Below are positions 55,509 to 64,000 of a stretch of DNA of 64,000 nt, one piece after another (the stretch's first letter is position 1; each line of letters begins with the position of its first letter). The notes beneath the pieces are model-generated. The model had not been told where the DNA came from and did not search any database. It was given only the letters and a program-made list of their open reading frames with translations. A program made the position numbers and the translations under genes. The DNA comes from DATJGR01 sp963787045 (GTDB taxonomy: Bacteria; Pseudomonadota; Gammaproteobacteria; Pseudomonadales; Azotimanducaceae), in contig CAWBBR010000012.1 of NCBI GenBank assembly GCA_963787045.1, forward strand, positions 62,001 through 126,000, in the 5' to 3' direction.

Positions 55509-58246
55509 TCAGCGAAATAGTGCGCGGGCCTGCTCAGCGTACCTTGCCCGAAACGCCACACATAGGTTGATGCGTTCCAGCACCTGATCGAGCGTCCGAC
55601 GCCCGCCGTCGATACGACCGAGACGAGGCTCGAACAGCGCGGCCACCGCATCGGCGCGCTCGGCGCTGCAATATGACGCGGCGGCGTACATCACGACGTT
55701 GCGCTCGAACGTCGGCGCCTTGTCGAGCAACGCATCGACGTTCGCCGACAACCAGCGCCAGTTTCGCTCCGCCTGCTCGGCTCTGAACATCGATCCCAGC
55801 AGCGTGAGATAGTCGTCGCCGCGCATCGAGTCGTCCAGCGCGAGGCGTTGCGCCAGAGTCGCGTCGTTGGCAGAGCCGATGGCATCCAGATACGCCTCTC
55901 GCAGCACCGGATCGGTGGTGTCCTTCAAGCGCGTCACCAGGTCGGTCGCAAAACCCGGATCGGCATCCTGCGCCGCAACCCGCAACGCGGTGTTGACGAG
56001 ATTCGCGTCGAGCTTGTCGCGGCGCAGCTGGCCGTCGGTTCCGAAACCGGTGAATGCAAGCGCCTGTTTCGTCAGCTCTGCTCGCAGCGTCGGATCGAGG
56101 CCGTCGAAAGCGAGCACGCCCATCAACCACGCCCGCGTGAGCCGCTCTTCATCGCTCATAGAACCGTGTTTCTCGAGTTCGCCGAGCACGGGTCCGTACA
56201 ACGCGCGCAGCCGCGCCCTCGACACCGACTCTCCCGGCATCGTCCAACGTATGCAGCTGCACCTGCCGCCATACGCCGATCGGACTCATCAACAGATACC
56301 GCTCGCCGCTCTTCAGCACCTGCGGCAGACGACCGAAGAAAGCCGCGAGATTCGCCGTGCCGGCCTCGACACCCGCGGTGATGCTGTCGGCCACGGCGAG
56401 ACGTTCGCCGGCATCGAGACCGGAAGTCATCACCTGGGTCAGTCGATCGAGGCGCGTCTCGTCGAGGTGCCATCGGTAATAGCCGCGGCCACCGCGGTTC
56501 GGCATCAGCCAGTTCGGACAACCGTCGACGCCGTCGAGCGTGACTTCCATCGTCGGCTCGCTCAGCACCGCGCACTGCTCCCGTACGCCGTCGACCACGC
56601 CGATCCGCATGCAGACCGGAACATCCCACTGTCGTCGCGGGTCCGCCTTCGATCCGACCGGCAGGTAGCGTTGCTGCGACAACGTAACGGTGGCCGGCTG
56701 CTGCGCGCCGCAATGCAGTTGCACGTCGATCAGCGGCGTGCCCGCGAGTTCCGTGTACGTTTTCATGATGCCGCCCAGTTCGGCGCGGCCCGAGGATTCC
56801 ACCAACGACGCCACAAGGTCGCTCATGTCGGCGCTGCCGCCCGCGTGGCGTTTGAGGTGTGCTCGTACACCGTCGCGAAACGCGTCTTCGCCGATGAAGC
56901 CTTCCAGCATGTTCAGCACGCCGGCGCCTTTTTCGTAAGTGATACCGTCGAACGCGTTGGTGACGTCGTTGAAATCCACGATCGGCTCGCGAATGCGTCT
57001 CGCGCTCGCGAGTCCGTCGCCGTCCATCGTCGCCAGCGCCGATTGCACCAGGCCTTCGCTCGCGCGGTAGCTCGGACGCCACTGCTGCACGATCTTGCTG
57101 CTCATGAACGTCGCGAACGCTTCGTTCAACCACAGATCGTCCCACCACGACATCGTCACCGAATCGCCGAACCACTGGTGCGCGAGCTCGTGCGCGTGAA
57201 CATCGGCGAACGATCGTTGCTGGTTCAGCGGCGGCTTGTCGCCGAACAGCATCAGCGACTCGCCGTAAGTGATCAGTCCGACGTTCTCCATCGCGCCGAT
57301 CTGCGAAGGGACCGCTACCAGATCGAGCTTCGCGAACGGATACGGTTGTCCGAAATAGTCGGCGAGCAATGCAACGATCTCGGGAGTGTTCGACAGTGCA
57401 AATTCGAACTCGTGGCCGTGGCCGCGCGTTGCTAGGCCGCGCAACGGCGGCGCGGCGGGATCGTCACGCAGCTTTCCACCATCGGCGACATCGAGCGGAC
57501 CGACCGTGAACGCGATCAGGTAGGTCGGCAGTGGCGGGGTCGGTTGAAACAGCACGCGCTTCGTATCGTCGGGCAGCGTCGCGATCTCGGCGATCGGCGT
57601 ATTGGCGGCGACGGTCGCCGCTTTCGGTGCAACGATGCTGAGCGTGAACGGCGTTTTGAAGCGCGGCTCGTCGAATCCCGGAAACGCACCGCGCGCATCG
57701 ATCGGTTCGAACTGCGTGAATGCATACCAGTCGCCGTCGACCTGCTCGTGAAACAGACCTTCGAGCAGGTTGCTGAAGCGGGCGTGATAGCTGATGTCGA
57801 GTTGCGCGGTTTGCGGCGCGATCTCTTGCGCGAGGGAGATCCGCACCACGCCGTCTCGTGTCGCCTGCTCGTACGTCGCCGCGACGACAGTGCCGCCGGC
57901 ATGCAGCGACACTTTGTCGACCTCGAGACCGCGGCCGTGGATCCAGAATCCGTCGGTGGCCGCGTCGAAGCGAATGTCGATGCGCGCGCGTCCGGAGAAC
58001 GTCTCGCGCTCGGGTATCACCGTGAGATCGAGGTGATACGCGAGCGGCGTAACGCCGGTCGGCAGTTGCAGCTTCGGCGCGGCGATTTGCCGGGGCGTCG
58101 CCGGGGCCGTCGTTTCGCCCGACGCAACGGGCGCGTTCTGAGACGAGGTCGCAGGTGTTGGCGGGATCGGTTCCTGGCGCGCGCTCGCCGCAACCGGCCA
58201 ACAACACTGCCGCAGCGATCGACGCCATCAACCAATGCCGCGCCAC
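55509..58246 (-). CDS. M1-family zinc metallopeptidase, lipoprotein (frameshifted twice)
   Basis: Full span about 911 residues: a lipoprotein signal (LLAGC) from a GTG at 58246, then the M1 domain. The aminopeptidase exopeptidase motif GAMEN (IGAMENVGLI) and zinc motif H-E-x-x-H with a downstream E (HELAHQWFGDSVTMSWWDDLWLNEAF) are intact. An ERAP1-like C-terminal helical domain follows. Frames join by removing one base near 58150 (CTGCG) and one in the CCC run at 56233-56235. The span is 3n+2 bases. It is a periplasmic or outer-membrane-tethered aminopeptidase. It starts 3 bases after the NYN gene stop. Confidence 0.85.
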
Positions 58247-58248
58247 GA

Positions 58249-59109
58249 TCAGTCGACTTCGGTGATCCGCCGAACGGTGTAGCCGCCGGAGCGCTCGTCA
58301 GCCTCGAGCTCGAGCAAACCGCGATTCTGGGCTTCTTCGAGCAGATCGCTGAACGACGCGAACCCGTAATAGCGTTCGTTGAATCCCGGGCGGCGCCGGC
58401 GCAACGCCTGCTTGATCATCGAGCCCCAGAGCTTGTCGCCATGACCGCGTTCCGCGTAGAGCGCGTCGGCGGTTTCGAGGACGAGATCGAACGCTTCTTG
58501 AGGTGACGCCTCCTCCTTCGGAACGGCATCGTCCTTCGGCGTTGCGTCTTCCTTCTTCGCACCGGCCTTGTCGCCGTCGGTGTCGGCCTGCTTCTTCGCC
58601 GGGCGTCGACGGCGCTTGCGACTCGACTCTTCCTGTCGCACCAGATCGTCGTAGTAGATGAACTCGTCGCAGTTGCTGATCAGCAGGTCCGACGACGAGT
58701 TCTTCACGCCGACGCCGATCACGGTCTTGTTGTTCTCGCGCAGCTTGCTGACCAGCGGCGAGAAATCCGAGTCGCCGCTGACGATGACGAACGTGTCGAC
58801 GTGCGCCTTCGTGTAGCAGAGGTCGAGCGCGTCGACCACCATGCGGATGTCGGCCGAGTTCTTGCCGGATTGGCGCACGTGCGGGATTTCGATCAGCTCG
58901 AACGCGGCCTCGTGCATCACCGCTTTGAATTCCTTGTAGCGCTCCCAGTCGCAGTACGCCTTCTTGACCACGATGCTGCCCTTCAGCAGCAGACGTTCGA
59001 GCACGTGGCCGATGTCGAATTTCTCGTACTTGGCATCGCGCACGCCGAGCGCGACGTTTTCGAAGTCGCAGAACACCGCGAGGTTGCGGTCGTCGATATC
59101 AATGGCCAT
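58249..59109 (-). CDS. NYN (LabA/DUF88)-domain protein with C-terminal OST-HTH/LOTUS domain
   Basis: 286 residues. Residues 1-160 form a PIN-like NYN nuclease domain with the catalytic acidic residues in FCDFENV, NSADIRMVVDALD and VSGDSDFSPLV. A Lys/Arg/acidic linker (KRRRRPAKKQADTDGDK) joins it to an OST-HTH/LOTUS RNA-binding domain (GSMIKQALRRRRPGFNERYYGFASF). It suggests an RNA-binding or -cleaving protein. The ATG at 59109 fits the domain; the ORF extends upstream. Confidence 0.87.
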   Translation of the reverse strand: MAIDIDDRNLAVFCDFENVALGVRDAKYEKFDIGHVLERLLLKGSIVVKKAYCDWERYKEFKAVMHEAAFELIEIPHVRQSGKNSADIRMVVDALDLCYTKAHVDTFVIVSGDSDFSPLVSKLRENNKTVIGVGVKNSSSDLLISNCDEFIYYDDLVRQEESSRKRRRRPAKKQADTDGDKAGAKKEDATPKDDAVPKEEASPQEAFDLVLETADALYAERGHGDKLWGSMIKQALRRRRPGFNERYYGFASFSDLLEEAQNRGLLELEADERSGGYTVRRITEVD

Positions 59110-59182
59110 CAGCGTTCCGGGTGCCGGTAGGTGCGAGGTCGCGCAGTATACTCCACGCCTTCTTCGACCATGAGACGCCTCG

Positions 59183-59848
59183 ATGGGCAACCCGGTATTG
59201 GTGATCGGCAACAAGAACTATTCGTCGTGGTCGCTGCGACCATGGTTGCTGCTCAAGGTCAACGGGATCGCGTTCGACGAAGTGCGCGTGCCGCTGTACC
59301 AACAAGACAGCAAGGCCGCGATCCAGGCGCATGCGCCTGCCGGACGGGCGCCGTACGGAAAAGTCCCGATTCTTCACGACGGTGCGACCACCGTGTGGGA
59401 TTCGCTCGCAATCTGCGAATACGCCGCCGAGCGATGGCCTTCGGTACACGGTTGGCCCGCCGATGCCGCGCGGCGCGCCCAAGCGCGCGCGATCAGCGCC
59501 GAAATGCACTCCGGATTCGCGACGCTGCGCAGCGAGATGCCGATGAACTGCCGCCGCACTCACGCGCCGGTAACTCGCGGTCCGCAGCTCCAGGCCGAGA
59601 TCGACCGCGTCGTGGACATCTGGACGAGTTGTCGGGAAACGGCGCGATCCGGTCCTTTCCTGTTCGGTGCGTTCGGCATCGCCGACGCGATGTATGCACC
59701 GGTCGTGCTGCGTCTCACGATCTATCAGGTAACGCTGCCGTCCGCGGCGCTGGCATATGCCGAAGCAATGCTCGAGTTGCCGGCGCTGCAGGAGTGGATC
59801 GCCGACGCACGGAACGAAACGGAAGTACTCGAGAAATTCGAGCGCTAA
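59183..59848 (+). CDS. Glutathione S-transferase family protein
   Basis: 221 residues. The N-terminal NKNYSSWSLRPWLLLK segment with Ser near the active site and GKVPILHDG, plus a helical C-terminal domain, fit a cytosolic bacterial GST of the subclass with SSWSLRPW. It is convergent with the oxygenase gene and the stop codons overlap by 4 bases. Detoxification or stress role only inferred. Confidence 0.87.
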   Translation: MGNPVLVIGNKNYSSWSLRPWLLLKVNGIAFDEVRVPLYQQDSKAAIQAHAPAGRAPYGKVPILHDGATTVWDSLAICEYAAERWPSVHGWPADAARRAQARAISAEMHSGFATLRSEMPMNCRRTHAPVTRGPQLQAEIDRVVDIWTSCRETARSGPFLFGAFGIADAMYAPVVLRLTIYQVTLPSAALAYAEAMLELPALQEWIADARNETEVLEKFER

Positions 59849-60646
59849 GCGAGCACTCTCCCGTAGCGCTTTCGCTGTAGATGCGGCGTGCTGCGCGTGT
59901 CCGCACGGGTGTCGTATCCGAGCAGCGCGACCAGCCGTTCCGTCGCGCCGGCGATCGGGCTGACGCGATGCAGCGAATGGCGACCCGCGAAGATCAGCAG
60001 CGTGCCCGGCGTCATCGGCAGGCGCGTCACTGTCGTCGGTATCGCCCGCGAGCACGCGCGACACGCCGACATAGTTCTCGTCGGTCGCGCTGCGCAGCTT
60101 CGGTGCCACTTCGAAATCGCCGCCTATGTCGGCGTCGCGCAGTGCCAACGACACCACGAAATCGGTCTGATCGTAATGCCACTGCAACTCGTCGCCGTCG
60201 CCCATCACGGCGAGATTCAGCGCGCCCATCGGATCGGCGTATTGATACAGCGGCGCGCGTTCGAGCACCGCGCTGACGAAATCGATCACGGGGCGCCATT
60301 CATACAAGCGCCGCACCGGCGACTCGGCGGGGAACTGATCGTATGCAACGACGCCGACGCTGTAGCGCTGTCGGATCGCGCGCGGATGATCCGCGGACCA
60401 TTTCGGATCGGGTTCTTCGAGATACGCGGTTCCCTCTCCAACGCTCTTGTACTGTCGCGACGCCAGCGACTCGGCGTCGGTGATGCACCGCTCGAGACCG
60501 CGCGCGGATAGAAACGCCGGCGCTTCCGCGGCGCCGGTTTTCTGCAGCGACGCGCGCAGCGTCGCGACCTGTGCGGCGAGCGCTGCCGATTCCGGCTCGG
60601 TGATCGGATAGCGCGCTCGATTGATGAGTTCGGCGACATCGGTCAT
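59845..60646 (-). CDS. Fe(II)/2-oxoglutarate oxygenase-like protein (frameshifted)
   Basis: About 266 residues after removal of one base near 60031 (joining VLAGDTDD to VTRLPMTPGTLLIFAG). The iron ligands are H-x-D in WHYDQTDFV and a distal H in GRHSLHRVSP, with an Arg (ATERLVAL) for 2-oxoglutarate. The D of the triad is present, so hydroxylation rather than halogenation is expected. The span is 3n+1 bases. It lies 18 bases after the DMSP-lyase-like cupin, likely in one operon. Confidence 0.72.
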
Positions 60647-60664
60647 CGCGGCATGCCTCGCTCG

Positions 60665-61258
60665 TTACGAATGCGGCGTGCGGACCAACCGCGCGCCGTC
60701 CGCCAGATGATCCTGCCAAAGGTACGCGGCGAGCAACGGCTCGTCCCCGGTACGCATCGCGTGCGGCTCCATCGATGCATGATGAATCAGTTCGCCCGGC
60801 GCGCGGTTGCGCCAGATCCGATCCCCTTGGAGCCATTCGGCGCGGCCCGCGACAACCGCGTAGATCTCCGCCGCCGGATGCGCGTGTTCCGGATACGTGA
60901 TGTGCGGGCCGAGCAACAGCAGACCCATCGCGACATCAGGATGGCGCAGGTGACCGTGCGGCCCAACCAACTCGCAGTACGCATAGCCGTCGAGGAATTC
61001 CGCGCCCGCGTAGTTCGGATTCTGCCGCCATTGCAGCTCGTTCCGAATCCGATCGATGCTGTCGCAGACCGACCGCGTCTCGTCCGTCCCGAGTTGCAGC
61101 GCCGCGCGCAGTTGCTTCACCACGGGCACGCGCCGCATCGACTGAACAGTCGCATCGAGTCGCGCATCGAGCGTGTTCGGCGCATGTTTTCCCAACAACG
61201 ATGCGAGCCCCTCGGTCAGTTCACGCCACGCAAACTCGCCATTGCGTCCTGTCGTCAA
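60665..61258 (-). CDS. Cupin, DMSP-lyase-like (DddL/DddQ family)
   Basis: 197 residues. The cupin motif YPEHAHPAAEIYAVVAG and the second motif HHASMEPHAMRT hold the two His, Glu/Tyr and His positions expected for the metal site of dimethylsulfoniopropionate lyases. GLLLLGPHITYP precedes as in that family. Some relatives act on other substrates, so the role is probable only. It is upstream of the 2OG oxygenase. Confidence 0.7.
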   Translation of the reverse strand: MTTGRNGEFAWRELTEGLASLLGKHAPNTLDARLDATVQSMRRVPVVKQLRAALQLGTDETRSVCDSIDRIRNELQWRQNPNYAGAEFLDGYAYCELVGPHGHLRHPDVAMGLLLLGPHITYPEHAHPAAEIYAVVAGRAEWLQGDRIWRNRAPGELIHHASMEPHAMRTGDEPLLAAYLWQDHLADGARLVRTPHS

Positions 61259-61273
61259 TTTCGGGTTTCCCCC

Positions 61274-61301
61274 TTAACACGGGCGTTCGTTGTGATAACC
61301 T
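61274..61301 (+). promoter_or_regulatory. Possible promoter of the Lpp-like lipoprotein gene
   Basis: TTAACA at 61274-61279 (5 of 6 for -35) and TAACCT at 61296-61301 (3 of 6 for -10) with a 16-base spacer, 44 bases before the start codon. The -10 match is weak. The position upstream of a lipoprotein gene that is usually strongly expressed is the main support. Confidence 0.3.
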
Positions 61302-61344
61302 TAGCGGCCCGTACACAGCCACAATCGTAGAAGGACGACGTCTC

Positions 61345-61617
61345 ATGAAAACAAAACTGCTGGTTCTCGGGTTGCTGGTCGCCCTCGCAGGTTGCCAGAG
61401 TTCTGAGTCCAAAAAAGAAATCGCCGATCTGACAGCTCGCGTTACGGCTAACGAGAAAGCCGCAGCGGACGCAATGGCCGCTGCCCGTGCAGCCCAGGGC
61501 GGTAATGCGCAGGGTATCGCAGCTGCGCAAGCCTCCGCCGACAAAGCGATGGCCGCCGCTCAAGAAGCGAGCGACCGCGCGAAGCGCGTCAGCGAAACCT
61601 GCTGCACCCGCAAATAG
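61345..61617 (+). CDS. Lpp-like alanine-zipper lipoprotein
   Basis: 90 residues. A lipoprotein signal ends in the lipobox LAGC, so the mature protein is lipidated at the Cys. The rest is an Ala-rich heptad zipper (IADLTARVTANEKAAADAMAAARAA) as in Lpp/OprI. The C-terminus is CCTRK, not the usual K that Lpp crosslinks to peptidoglycan in position, although a terminal Lys is present. AAGGACG precedes the ATG. Confidence 0.83.
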   Translation: MKTKLLVLGLLVALAGCQSSESKKEIADLTARVTANEKAAADAMAAARAAQGGNAQGIAAAQASADKAMAAAQEASDRAKRVSETCCTRK

Positions 61618-61660
61618 TACGGTCGTTAGTTCAGCGCAGCAGATTGCTGGGCTGACTGCA

Positions 61661-62641
61661 TCATCGGCTCTTGAACCGTTGAGTCGAGATTGGCCCGGGC
61701 ATTCCAGTAGATGTCCGGGCCATTTCTTCTGCCCGCGTCCAATCGATCGTCACGCTCTTTCCGTCGATCGCACGGTTGATGATCTGCGTCATTTGCGCCA
61801 TGTCCGGCTCGCCTTCGAGCGGCGGATGCGCTTCCATCCATAGCACGCCGTCGTGCCAGGCCACCTTCACCGGTGCGTCGATGATCCGCACCTGCATGCC
61901 GATCGGCACCGCATCGGACAAAGAGTGGATGTCGACCGGGTACAACCGGACGCAACCGTGGCTGACACGCTGACCCACGCCGAACGGTTTGTTCGTGCCG
62001 TGCAGGAAATAGCCCGGTAGCGTCAACTGGATCGCCAGATCGCCGAGCGGATTGTCCGGCCCCGGCGGCACTACCGTCGGCAGGACATCGCCCATCTCGG
62101 CATGCTCTTCCCGGTGCGCTTTGGTCGGGTACCAACTCGGATTGTTGATCTTCGCGACTACTTTCGTCGTCGCGGCCGGCGTCTGGAATCCGGTACGGCC
62201 GATGCCGATCGGAAACGTCATGACGGTGCCCTTCCCCTTCGGAAAGTAGAACAGGCGGTATTCGGGAAGGTTGATCACGATGCCTTCGCGGGGACCGGGC
62301 GGCAGCATGAACTGCGTCGGCAGCACCACGCGCGCGCCTTCACCGGGAATCCACGGATCGACGTCGGGATTCGCGTGCCGGAGTTCTTCGAAGCCGAGGT
62401 CGTACTTCATGGCGAGCGTCGAGAAACGGTCCTCGTACGTGACCTTCAGCGCGACCGGCTCACCGACCAGTCCGTCGTTGGCGTCGGGCAGAATGAACGT
62501 CGACGCAGTCGCTTCGACCGCGATCGTACCGAGCAACGCGACCAGCAACGCGCCCCCGCGCCACCGTGTCACGGCGAAATCTCCGAACTTCTTCAACGCC
62601 TCTCCTTGCCTCACGGCGAGCGCCCTAGCAGCGGCGCGCAT
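61661..62641 (-). CDS. L,D-transpeptidase (LysM plus YkuD)
   Basis: 326 residues: a signal or anchor near residues 27-48, a LysM-like segment (VTYEDRFSTLAMKYDLGFEELRHANPDVDPWIPGEG), then the YkuD domain with HGTNKPFGVGQRVSHGCVRLY, the catalytic Cys. It attaches Lpp-type lipoproteins to, or crosslinks, peptidoglycan. The adjacent convergent Lpp-like gene makes such attachment plausible. The start could be downstream of 62641. Confidence 0.9.
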   Translation of the reverse strand: MRAAARALAVRQGEALKKFGDFAVTRWRGGALLVALLGTIAVEATASTFILPDANDGLVGEPVALKVTYEDRFSTLAMKYDLGFEELRHANPDVDPWIPGEGARVVLPTQFMLPPGPREGIVINLPEYRLFYFPKGKGTVMTFPIGIGRTGFQTPAATTKVVAKINNPSWYPTKAHREEHAEMGDVLPTVVPPGPDNPLGDLAIQLTLPGYFLHGTNKPFGVGQRVSHGCVRLYPVDIHSLSDAVPIGMQVRIIDAPVKVAWHDGVLWMEAHPPLEGEPDMAQMTQIINRAIDGKSVTIDWTRAEEMARTSTGMPGPISTQRFKSR

Positions 62642-62669
62642 CTTACCTCACCTGACCGGTCCCTCGGCT

Positions 62670-64000
62670 TTACTGCTTGCTTTGCGGCAGCGCCGCGAAG
62701 AACCGCATGAGACCCTCGGAACCCATCCAGCGGGCGTTCGCCACTTCGCCGGACTTGGTCATATAAAGGACGGAGCCGTGCGGGTCGAATACCACCATGC
62801 CCGGAATGCCTTTCGCGATCGGGTCGCCCCACGCTTTGACGATGTCGAGGTTCCGATTCCAGTTGCCGACGTCCACCTTTACTACGACGTAGCGATGGTC
62901 GATCAGATCGGAAAGCGGCGATTTGATCATGATCGCAGACAGCTCCCGGCAGTCGATGCACCAGTTGGCACCGAAGATCAGCAGGATGTCTTTCTTCTCG
63001 GTTGCCGCCTGGGTCGTGGCCGCCCGGATTTCGGCGTGTGCGTCGGCCGACTCGTCATAAGGCGAGCCTCCCTGAGGCGGCACCGCACCGCTCGACGACG
63101 CCGACGGCGGTGCCTGCGTCGCGCCGCACATCAGTGCGGTCGCCAGCATCACCACCAGAATCCGGGTCAGTGCCCACCACTGCGGCACCTCTCGCTTCAA
63201 TCTCGGCATCAGCAGCCAACAACTCGCTGCGCATATCGTCGATAGTACGACAACCGCATCGAATGCGAAGTTGCCGGCGTCGAGATATTCATAGACGTAG
63301 CCACCCAATGCCTCCGATACCGACGACGCCAGATTCGTGACCGCCATGATCAGTGCGAACACGGTGGCAGCCACTTCGATCGGTACCAACCGCGCGGCGA
63401 CATCGAGCTGGATCAGCATGCCGGTCATGAACGCGGCGCCGGCCACGAACGAAACCGCGTAGGCGCCTTGAAGCGTCGTCAGGTGCCAATAGAGAATGTT
63501 CGCGAACATGCCGGCGAAGATCGACGCATGCACGAGCGGTCCGATCCTGACCCGCCGACAGTAGAAACCGTAGAGCAGGCTCGCGACGACGCTGCCGGCC
63601 GAAAACACCGAGTAAGTATTACCGTACGTCTGCTCGTCGAAGTGCAGAACGGTGGTCATGTGCAGATACAGCACCGACACCCACAGCGGGTTGAAACTCC
63701 AGATGAACAGAATGCCGCACACCGTCAGCAGCCCGGGACGCGCGAACGCATGCGTCAGCGCCGTCATCGTCTGCCGACCGGTCAGCGGCCGAACGTCCGG
63801 AGAGTCGCGCGCGAACCGATAGGCGAGTAAGAAGCTGGCCGCCCACAACGCGGCACACAGCAGCAACGCCGCCTGTTGTCGGTCGATGGTACTCAGATAT
63901 CCGCCAACGACACCGGTGAGGAGCAGCGCCACGTTCACTGCCGTCCACTGAATCGATTGCAGACGACCGGTGAGGCCGAGCGGTTGACCGGTCTCCACCA
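62670..64000 (-). CDS. MFS (BT1-like) transporter fused to periplasmic thioredoxin-like domain (5' end off window)
   Basis: The upstream end runs past the right window edge, so only about 442 residues are visible. Residues up to about 285 form MFS helices (RLQSIQWTAVNVALLLTG and later helices). After a further hydrophobic segment (RILVVMLATALMCGATQA) comes a thioredoxin-like domain with CIDC in GANWCIDCREL and a cis-Pro (KGIPGMVVF). Membrane topology would put the thioredoxin domain outside. The junction resembles a lipoprotein signal peptide, so a stop codon lost to an indel could also create it. Confidence 0.7.
   Translation of the reverse strand, partial: VETGQPLGLTGRLQSIQWTAVNVALLLTGVVGGYLSTIDRQQAALLLCAALWAASFLLAYRFARDSPDVRPLTGRQTMTALTHAFARPGLLTVCGILFIWSFNPLWVSVLYLHMTTVLHFDEQTYGNTYSVFSAGSVVASLLYGFYCRRVRIGPLVHASIFAGMFANILYWHLTTLQGAYAVSFVAGAAFMTGMLIQLDVAARLVPIEVAATVFALIMAVTNLASSVSEALGGYVYEYLDAGNFAFDAVVVLSTICAASCWLLMPRLKREVPQWWALTRILVVMLATALMCGATQAPPSASSSGAVPPQGGSPYDESADAHAEIRAATTQAATEKKDILLIFGANWCIDCRELSAIMIKSPLSDLIDHRYVVVKVDVGNWNRNLDIVKAWGDPIAKGIPGMVVFDPHGSVLYMTKSGEVANARWMGSEGLMRFFAALPQSKQ

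Overview
The window is GC-rich and densely packed with genes on both strands. It looks like chromosomal DNA of a Gram-negative bacterium, most likely a pseudomonadotan (probably gammaproteobacterial); I cannot name the genus. Signs of a Gram-negative envelope are an LpxL-type acyltransferase, two outer-membrane barrel proteins, an Lpp-like alanine-zipper lipoprotein, a YkuD L,D-transpeptidase and a MotAB motor. Steroid/isoprenoid-type oxidative genes (a CYP125-like P450, a carotenoid oxygenase, TauD, EthD and acyl-CoA synthetase genes) and two F420-type oxidoreductases suggest an environmental catabolic generalist. I see no tRNA, rRNA, CRISPR array, IS element or prophage.

Layout. 0-7 kb: rhomboid protease, PLD-like protein, a DJ-1/PfpI protein divergent from a GlxA-type regulator, a LanC-like protein, an RlmA-like methyltransferase and a dienelactone hydrolase. 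7.1-13.1 kb: a phosphate regulon (porin, pstS, pstC, pstA, pstB, phoU), with near-identical PHO boxes before the porin and before pstS. 13.2-25.9 kb: mixed metabolism, including an XRE/MmyB regulator, alpha/beta hydrolases, a monooxygenase-like protein, a thioesterase, a phytochelatin synthase, two amidohydrolases, EthD, methyltransferase, AraC, ALDH, nitroreductase and TauD genes. 25.9-31.3 kb: an archaeal-type aspartyl-tRNA synthetase divergent from motAB, an outer-membrane protein, a tiny Lys-rich protein and a holin-like pair. 31.3-36.2 kb: a MoaD/BNR-repeat pair and an acyltransferase-glycosyltransferase-MFS operon. 36.4-41.4 kb: P450, TerC-type protein, LLM oxidoreductase, carotenoid oxygenase and a deazaflavin oxidoreductase. 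41.4-52.3 kb: a divergent class A PBP, acyl-CoA synthetase, DEAD-box helicase, RsgA, a phosphatase and small membrane proteins. 52.3-64 kb: hydrolase, HlyIII, two GSTs, AI-2E transporter, M1 peptidase, NYN/LOTUS protein, 2OG oxygenase, DMSP-lyase-like cupin, lipoprotein, L,D-transpeptidase, and an MFS-thioredoxin fusion cut by the right edge.

Data quality matters here. At least 13 genes are interrupted by single-base indels, mostly one extra base, while the protein on both sides stays well conserved. For genes with only insertions, the span length modulo 3 equals the number of extra bases inferred. This looks like uncorrected long-read error more than real decay. I annotate these genes over their full span and give the break positions.
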